Assembly: GCA_033439765.1 (NCBI GenBank) | Contig: JAULSN010000002.1 | Span: forward strand, 6,262,001 to 6,326,000 | DNA: 64,000 bases | Source: Lasiosphaeria ovina | Lineage: Eukaryota > Ascomycota > Sordariomycetes > Sordariales > Lasiosphaeriaceae | Direction: 5' to 3' | Shown: positions 58,001 through 64,000 of the stretch, piece by piece | Layout: every line of letters begins with the position of its first letter | How positions within the stretch are numbered: position 1 is the first letter of the stretch | Translations under genes and position numbers: made by a program | The notes under the pieces: model-generated | Database searches by the model: none | What the model saw: the letters and a program-made list of their open reading frames with translations, nothing else | Told to the model about the DNA's origin: nothing

Positions 58001-58988
58001 GCGGCCCGGAGCTGGCGGTCTTTGCCTCGCTAGGAGCTGCGTCGGACTTCTTAGCCTTGGCTAAGAAAAATGGATGTGTAGTCTTCGTTGGGTTGAGATT
58101 TGTGCTGGTACTGGCAGGCTGGGCCAGCTTCTTGGGTTTCACTGGCAGGCTTGGGGACTGCCCACTGATAATGGCGCCAATCCTTTCACCAATTTCGACG
58201 CGCGAGACGGAATCAGTACCATATTTAATGGCCACGATCCTCGACGACGCCTTGGTGCTTGGGTTAAGAGATTCCTTCTTCCCACCCTCGCCTGGCTTTC
58301 CCCCTAAGATCTTTGGCTGCTTAGGCCTGGGTGGTGAGCCAATGGTTCCCGTCCTGGGGTTGAACACCAGCATCTTCTTTGGTTTTGTCGAGCCACTCTC
58401 CGGAATTGATGGTTGTGTCTGTTGCAAGGGGCCTGTACCAGCGGGGGGTTTACCAGGCTGCTGATCCAGTGAGCTAATATCAGAAAAACCATCCGTGTGA
58501 GGGCCATTCCCTTGCTCATCCTGGGATAGAGCAGCTGCAGTAGTCGGAGCAGCTGGAGCGGTGTTTTTCCCTGGCGGACTATCCGGGATTTGAACCTCGG
58601 TGTCATCCTTGTCTGTTGCACTCGCATCACCTCTGCCCAGTCTTACAAAGTGATTCTCGATGCCCTTAGGAACAGAAACCTTCACCCTCTTCCTTGATCG
58701 CTGTTTTTTGGGCTCCTCATCAGCGGTGTCGAGTTCGGGGTCAACCTTGCGTCGCTTGGCGCGAGGACCACTTGATTTCTCTGAGACGTCATCTCCAGAC
58801 TTTTCGGCGGCTGCGTCAGGGAGCAGTGAAATATCGTCCGTCTCTCCGGATGTGTCATTTGCGGGGAGGCTCTCTGCGACGGGGCCAGTTAGGCGGTTTA
58901 ATTCGAAGAATGGATGCAATGGTCGACGTTGCGCGTATGCTGGCGAACTCAATTCCTCGGGCATCATGAGCACAGCTGTTGACCCCAT
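55084..58988 (-). CDS. ELG1: Elg1/ATAD5 replication factor C-like clamp unloader subunit
   Basis: Model complement(join(55084..55893, 55950..58988)), 1282 residues; intron 56 bp, donor AATCAG|GTGAGC, acceptor TTCTAG, phase 0, joining NQ to EQLDATLPEMPVKTREDLILGFMHLDA. Elg1 replaces Rfc1 in an RFC-like complex that unloads PCNA (notably SUMOylated PCNA) after replication. The AAA core has Walker A GPHGCGKT at 655-662 followed by AAVYAVAKELDFEIFEINSSNRRSG, and an acidic Walker B region LILLEEVDILYE (from 776). FVMTCNDETLLP (sensor 1) and LRAATMDLQYWCQIG follow. The N-terminal ~600 residues are disordered, Lys/Pro/Ser-rich and carry two HPFF motifs (PLHPFF near 23-28, TTHPFF near 305). This matches the ATAD5 pattern rather than Rfc1 (no BRCT). 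It diverges from the UTP8-like gene. Confidence 0.88.
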
Positions 58989-59655
58989 GGATGGAAAAAA
59001 GAGCCTAACGACTGCAAGTAGGGTGTCAGTTCACTTCTGCACACCAAAGCCCGTCAACTGGAATCTATTCGGCCAAGACTTAACGTACCTCGCGGCGGTA
59101 GTCAAAGCTGTTCAAAAGGGCGACGGTGCTGTGCTGGGAATATGTCATGCTCCAAGAAAAAGTCGCACGGAAAACGGGACTCGCTTCTAGAATGGGCGCT
59201 CATTAAATGTAGATAGATTGAGCGTCCAGATGGTATAAAGAAATGAAGTTGCAATCGACACAAGAAGTCGGGGTTGGCAGAGAATTCCGGGTTTAGAGTT
59301 GCTCTTCGGTGGTCGCGTCTGCACTTTAGCAAGCGCGTCTGGCCGAGCTAACCCGCGTCGTCGCGAACTTCCCATCCAACATTGAATAGGCCCCACTCGG
59401 CCCGCCCTGCAAAGATCGAAAGTACGTACCGTATTCGGTGGGGTGAGATGGACCCACCACCAGGATGGGATTAAAGATGGGCCGGATAACCGATTGCGAC
59501 GCCCCACCAGCCAAAGTTCCCCACTCATTTTTCTCGCTGCAGGCCCGACTTTTTTTCTGGCCCGCAGGCCTAGTATTCAAGATAGCGATGCCTTCGTTCT
59601 GACAGTTTCGACTGGTCGACACAGCGCAAGAGACAACCCGAAAATAGCCAACAAG
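58989..59655. promoter_or_regulatory. Divergent promoter region ELG1 / UTP8-like
   Basis: 667 bp between two outward-facing starts, probably shared by both genes. No specific motif is claimed; an MCB-like ACGCGT was looked for but only partial versions (GCGCGTCTGGCC near 59332) were seen. Confidence 0.45.
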
Positions 59656-62549
59656 ATGCAGATCCACAAGCCGTACGTGCTGAAGGCACTCTCGCATCCG
59701 CTGGACCGCCCAGATGGCCCCGGGCGCCATACGGTTGGCGACGTCTTCGGCCAGCAGCAGAGCTCCAAGAGGCGCAAACGGTCAGAGCTTTGCGCTGCCA
59801 TTGACGGCGATGCGGTTCACCTTTACGATGTTAGATGCCTTTCCTCCATGCATTTGCAGTTTTCAAAGCTAAATCCTTGCAGATACCGTCCTCCCAGGCC
59901 GTTACGGCATACCTCGTCTCGCCGCAGTCCTTCTTCACCTGCGCGCCGTACTCACTGCGATGGCGCCCATCCTCAACGAGAAGCACACTCCGCTATACCT
60001 ATGTCTCAATCCAGGATTCTGTCTCCTCCAAGAGGGAGGTAAAGCTGTTTAAGGACGTTGTCTCGGAGGCTGGCAACACAACATCGACAACTTCATCATA
60101 CTCCTACCGCGGTAACGCGCCAATCGTTCACATATCCGCCACATCTGCCAAGTACTCCGATTCTTCTTTGCCGGGTGGTGATCTACCGAACCACGAACTT
60201 GTTGCTGTCGCGGCCGATGGTACGATCCTGGGCTTGAGTGGTGAAACATTAGAGAAGAAATGGCAGTCGTCGCCGCAGCTGCTTACGCAAGAATTACCAT
60301 CCGGTTCCAAATCCGAGATTCAAGTTGATTTTGTCCAGTCTGCACAGGCTGCTGATGTCATCGAGGGTATGTTTGGCGGAAAAAACGAACTCTTTGGGGT
60401 GTTCCAAGAATCAATTCGCCGCGATGGCTTTAACCCAGACATTCTCATCCTGGTTACCTCAGTGGAAAGGCCCCAAGGGACATGGCAAAGATATCTTCAT
60501 GTCGTTGCACTGTCAGTTGAGAAGGAACCGCGTCAGGTAAACAGACAGAGCGTTGTTCCAATCTTTGCATCGCCTCTCTCAGCCAAGACTGAAGCATCCA
60601 AGTATCAGCTTGATGTTAGGTCGGGTACCCTACAGGAACTCGCCGGCAGTGTTCTCTCGATATATGCGTTCAACTCTGGGATCCCAAGACTGGAGACCAA
60701 GCTCGAGGTCCCTGGTATGACCTCTTTCCTCCGTCTATCGAAGACATCGATCCTCGCCGCCACATCGAGCTCCCTCTCTGTTTATAACCCTCTCTACCAC
60801 TCTCTGCAGGCCTCCACACTCATTGAACTTAGAGACGCATCCCAGCCACAACCCGGACTGTCTGCAGAAAACAACGATTCCTCTTGCGAGCTTGTCGCGT
60901 ACCTTGCAAGCCGAGAACTAGCTGTTGGTCTCCGGGGAACATCTCTCATTGCGGTCCAGATCGAAGTGCCCAAGAGCCGCAGTAGCAAGCGACGCGCAGA
61001 AGGCTTACTGACGGACGCGATTCGACGCGGAGTGGCCCGGGAACAGTTTTGCGAAAAAAGAAACCGAGCAGAGCACGCCTCGTCAAACGTCATTGCGGAT
61101 TCCTTACCGGGGTCTTTGTCCGACATATATTGGGTAGAATGGAAGAGCGAGAGTGCAAACGCTGACGAGCTTCTTCACACCAACGATATGAGCGGGTTCG
61201 AGGAGCTCTTAGCCGGAGTTTTCAAAATCCAAACCAAGGGCAGGGATACGAAGCCGAATGGGATCCATCCCGAAAACGACTTTGCCCCGGTGACTGAACC
61301 CGAAAGTGTCTCGAATCTTCCGGAGTGGGCATGGCCAAGCTCGCGAGCCGATTATCCCCAAGTGGATAGGCGTTGGGTGTTCTATGCCATCACCAGAGTC
61401 TTCTCCTGGAACAGTCTAACCTGTGACCCAGAGACATCGCAGCTGGCATGCCGGCTACCAGAGAGCAACGTGCTCAACTATCTCGTTGATGCCGGCCATC
61501 TATCGTTGCCGAACATCAAGTCTGCGTTCCAGGATGATGTACGCGACGAGGAAGATGTTGACAGCATCCTTGGAGAGCAACTAGCCCCCATCTTGGTGCA
61601 GGTCGACCCCACCATGGAGCTGCTACTCGGCTATCTCTCTGGCACGCAACTTGGCCCCACAGAGCTTGTGTCTGCTATCAAGTTGCTGTTACGGAGCCTT
61701 GACTTGCTGGAAGATCCTTCGAAATCCAAGCTATTGCGAATCAAGGAGAACATGGAGCAAGAGCATGACGGAAACAACGACGATGTCAATATAGAGCTTG
61801 ACCGAGCCGAGGAGGAATTGCAGATTACAGAGTATTATCTCGACAGCGACTCCAGCAGGCGGGCGCGGGGTTTGAGTGTGGCGTTCAGCAAATTGGTCGT
61901 GTGCCCGACACTCGCGACAGTTCAAAGCCTGAGGCGACAATTCAAGCCCGAAGAAACCATTTGTCTCATGAACGTCCTGCGGATGGAGCTCATCAAGGAT
62001 GGCTGGACAACTCGCTATCTAGATAGGTCCCAGGTTGACGAAGACGACGTTGAAGCCCCGCCAGACGGTAGCATTCAGCTAATTGCCGACCTCATGTGCA
62101 GATGTATTGACTCTGTAGGCCTGGGTGGATGGATGGCGTTCGACACAATGCTCGCGAACTGGGGCAATCAGCAAGACTCTGCGGACTTCTTTAGTCAGTT
62201 CCAAGCCGAAATAAGCGTGGCTCTGGAAGGTGTCCTGGAGGCAGTGCGTCTGCAGGGCACTTTAGCCGAGGCGGTCAGCTATGCGAAGAAGGCAAGGAAG
62301 GCTATCGCAGATGCTGGGAAAAACAAGGTCACGGCTGTCCAATTGACAGAGGAACTACCCCTTGGACTGAAGATTGACTCCAAGATCTCGGTGGAGAGGG
62401 TGAGGTCCGGAGCCGAAATCGTCCCGCGAAGCCGCAGGCAAATCGGGCTCTTTGTCAGCAAGAAAAGGAGGTCGTACTCTGTTCATAGGATATCGGAGGA
62501 GAGTATGTTGAGCGGGTCAGGCAATACGATCGTCCACGAGGCCGTATGA
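59656..62549 (+). CDS. UTP8-like nucleolar beta-propeller protein
   Basis: Model join(59656..59829, 59883..62549), 946 residues; intron 53 bp with donor GTTAGA and acceptor TTGCAG, phase 0, joining DAVHLYD to IPSSQAVTAYLVSPQSFFTC. The N-terminus (MQIHKPYVLKALSHPLDRP, then VGDVFGQQ and KRRKRSELCAAIDGDAVHLYD) and the propeller-like strands (ELVAVAADGTILGLSGETLEKKW) agree with how I remember filamentous-fungal Utp8, a t-UTP component of the small-subunit processome that supports rDNA transcription and early pre-rRNA cleavage and is also linked to tRNA export. The C-terminal third is helical and acidic. A basic tail (RSRRQIGLFVSKKRRSYS) would suit nucleolar targeting. Family assignment is moderate; another nucleolar WD-like Utp protein is the main alternative. 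Confidence 0.6.
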
Positions 62550-63898
62550 GTTGGGCGACTCACAGTAATCCAAATACCCAATGTCAAATCATGTTGAACT
62601 CTCAGAGACCAATGATTGTCTTTTCCGGCATCACCTGCAAAGAGATGCGAGGCGTTGGGAAGGCGTCGAAGGCGTCCGTTCTGTTTCACAGCGGCGTGTT
62701 TGCCAACGTGTTACCCTGGAGGTGAGCAAAACCGTTGCACCAAGGCCGGGAGTCATGTCGTCGACTCACCGGGGCTGTGGCTTTGTAAGGACGGCTACGG
62801 AGTTAGCTTGATACCTAGCTACTATGTACGAGATGGGTGCCACGGCAGGAAACGGTGCATGATGCGACTCTTGCTCTTGGTCATCTGCTCTATCAACCCA
62901 CTGCCTAACCTGCTTATTTCAACCGTGATACAATGACAAGGAAGCGTGCCAAGGTGGGCTAGCCGGCAGAGCCGCAACCTGAGCAGCGGCATCCGTAAGA
63001 CTGCCAAGCCGAACAAGGTATTACGTACGGAGTAGACTGTGTTCGGTTACAACCGGCAGAGCCGGCTTCTCATTTCTCCCAGACGCTGAATTGCGTTTGG
63101 CCAAGACATTGAGCCATACGGCGTATAAGTTACATCAAGAGCACGAATACTCAGACTAATCCCTAGAAAAGTCGGCATGGTAACTATGCTATGACCACAG
63201 CATTGCTACTACCTGTAAGCGTTTTTTTTTACCTGCCGCCACGCTGAGGAAGTGAAGGTGTGGTTAGAGTCAAAGCCAACGTCTACCTAGAGCAAATCGT
63301 CCAACCATGAGGCAAGTGCGGGCAAGGTCGTCGAAACGAGTCAGAAGACGCTGGCCGCAGTGCGTCGTCTCAGACGTTGTGCCACGGAGCGTGAAATGGG
63401 GCGTCGTCCATCTATCTCCTCATGAGGGAGAAAGGCAAGGAGGCAGAGTGCGGGAGGCAGCTTGGCGTCTAGACCACGTCGACGACAAAAAAGTCTGGCA
63501 GCCAATATTTTTTTGATGTTCATATTGAAGTCGTGTCGCTACCTAACGACGGCACATGAGCGGCAGCAGCCGGGGGCCGTCGAGGATGCAGCCCCAGGTG
63601 TGTGTTGCACAGCTTCTGCAATGCAAGTCTAGGGGAATTGAATCCATTGGCCTGGAATCCCCCGGGGTGAAATGGCCGTGTGGCTCACCTAAAGGTCCTG
63701 CGCGCAGACCTACGCCTAAAAGCGCGACCGAGCCTCGTCGAGCCCGACTTTGTCGGCGTCAGGTGTTCCGCAAGGCGGACAGCCTTATCGTGGCACCTAT
63801 CTAAGGTATGTTCCCGGCTGCTTGCTCTCTCCTACCACATCACATCCCCCCTCTCGTCCGCCTTCTGATGGAAACAGATAGAGGCGCGCCCGCTCGGG
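62550..63898. other. Spacer at the right edge, no gene supported
   Basis: 1.35 kb after the UTP8-like gene. One exact TACGGAGTA at 63026-63034, a T9 run at 63222 and a T7 run near 63509. The small open frames lack motifs and overlap on both strands. Confidence 0.5.
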
Positions 63899-64000
63899 TT
63901 ACCAGCCCGGCGCTAACAGAAACTCAATGCGTTGGATGAAGTCCAGGCCGTTGGTGTTGGTTGACCTGGTAACTCTCTCTCTAGACCGAGCTCCAGGAGG
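63899..64000 (-). CDS. Possible 3' end of a minus-strand gene (partial, running out of window)
   Basis: Reading the minus strand from the window edge, one frame is open for 33 codons and ends at TAA (63901-63899). Its last residues, STNTNGLDFIQRIEFLLAPGW, look protein-like with hydrophobic/charged alternation. An acceptor-like TTACCAG lies at 63965-63971, so an exon boundary may lie inside. No family is recognised and the rest of the gene would lie beyond the window. Confidence 0.25.
   Translation of the reverse strand, partial: PPGARSRERVTRSTNTNGLDFIQRIEFLLAPGW

Noticed and set aside
55094..58989. Long plus-strand frames opposite ELG1
   Set aside because: Shadows of the Elg1 coding strand; no independent motifs.
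1..64000. CRISPR arrays, bacterial operons, integrated virus or toxin-antitoxin modules
   Set aside because: No regularly spaced repeats and no such proteins; the gene structures are eukaryotic.
1..64000. Secondary-metabolite gene cluster
   Set aside because: No polyketide synthase, NRPS, terpene cyclase, P450 or dedicated transporter group; the kinase, hydrolase and MOSC genes alone do not make one.

Overview
The window looks like chromosomal DNA from a filamentous ascomycete, most likely a Sordariomycete. Genes are well spaced, introns are short (53-164 bp) with GT-AG ends and CTAAC/CTGAC-like branch sites, and predicted products match fungal-specific families (Adr1-like C2H2 factor with a fungal transcription-factor middle region, ArAE_2/BRE4-type membrane protein, DUF7719 protein, ATP13/AEP2-like mitochondrial factor). 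There is no prokaryotic, viral or obvious transposon coding sequence. All gene models were built by eye from reading frames, splice signals and remembered family motifs; no search was run.

Layout, left to right: the 3' end of an NDUFAF6-like squalene/phytoene synthase-fold gene (1-306); a 4.4-kb spacer; an alpha-arrestin (4692-6365); a GTPBP1-type GTPase (7473-9496); LSM3 on the minus strand (10457-10931) diverging from a mitochondrial ATP13/AEP2-like gene (11554-13848); GPI12/PIG-L on the minus strand (14109-15176); a DUF7719 membrane protein (16630-17413); a CE4 polysaccharide deacetylase (18113-18904); an alpha/beta hydrolase on the minus strand (19534-20669); an SRPK-like kinase (21620-23166); a MOSC-domain protein (24002-25258); an unrecognised 388-residue protein (25688-26939); a 10.4-kb gene-free stretch; an Adr1-like zinc-finger factor (37344-41154); a 3.6-kb spacer holding an AT-rich island; a delta-12 fatty acid desaturase (44734-46096); an ArAE_2/BRE4-type membrane protein on the minus strand (46720-50664); a single-TM low-complexity protein (53682-54587); ELG1/ATAD5 on the minus strand (55084-58988) diverging from a UTP8-like nucleolar protein (59656-62549); and 1.5 kb of mostly non-coding sequence whose last 100 bases may hold the 3' end of another minus-strand gene.

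The genes are mostly housekeeping: RNA processing (LSM3, UTP8-like), mitochondrial biogenesis (NDUFAF6-like, ATP13-like), GPI anchor synthesis, membrane lipid desaturation, cargo ubiquitination adaptor, replication-clamp unloading. They do not form a metabolic gene cluster. I did not find a convincing new multi-gene system. The points most worth a second look are the unusually long gene-free region upstream of the Adr1-like regulator together with its upstream ORF, the GC-AG intron in LSM3, a 42-codon upstream ORF overlapping the start of the mitochondrial gene, the degenerate SRPK-like kinase, the orphan protein next to the MOSC gene, and the AT-rich island near 43 kb.
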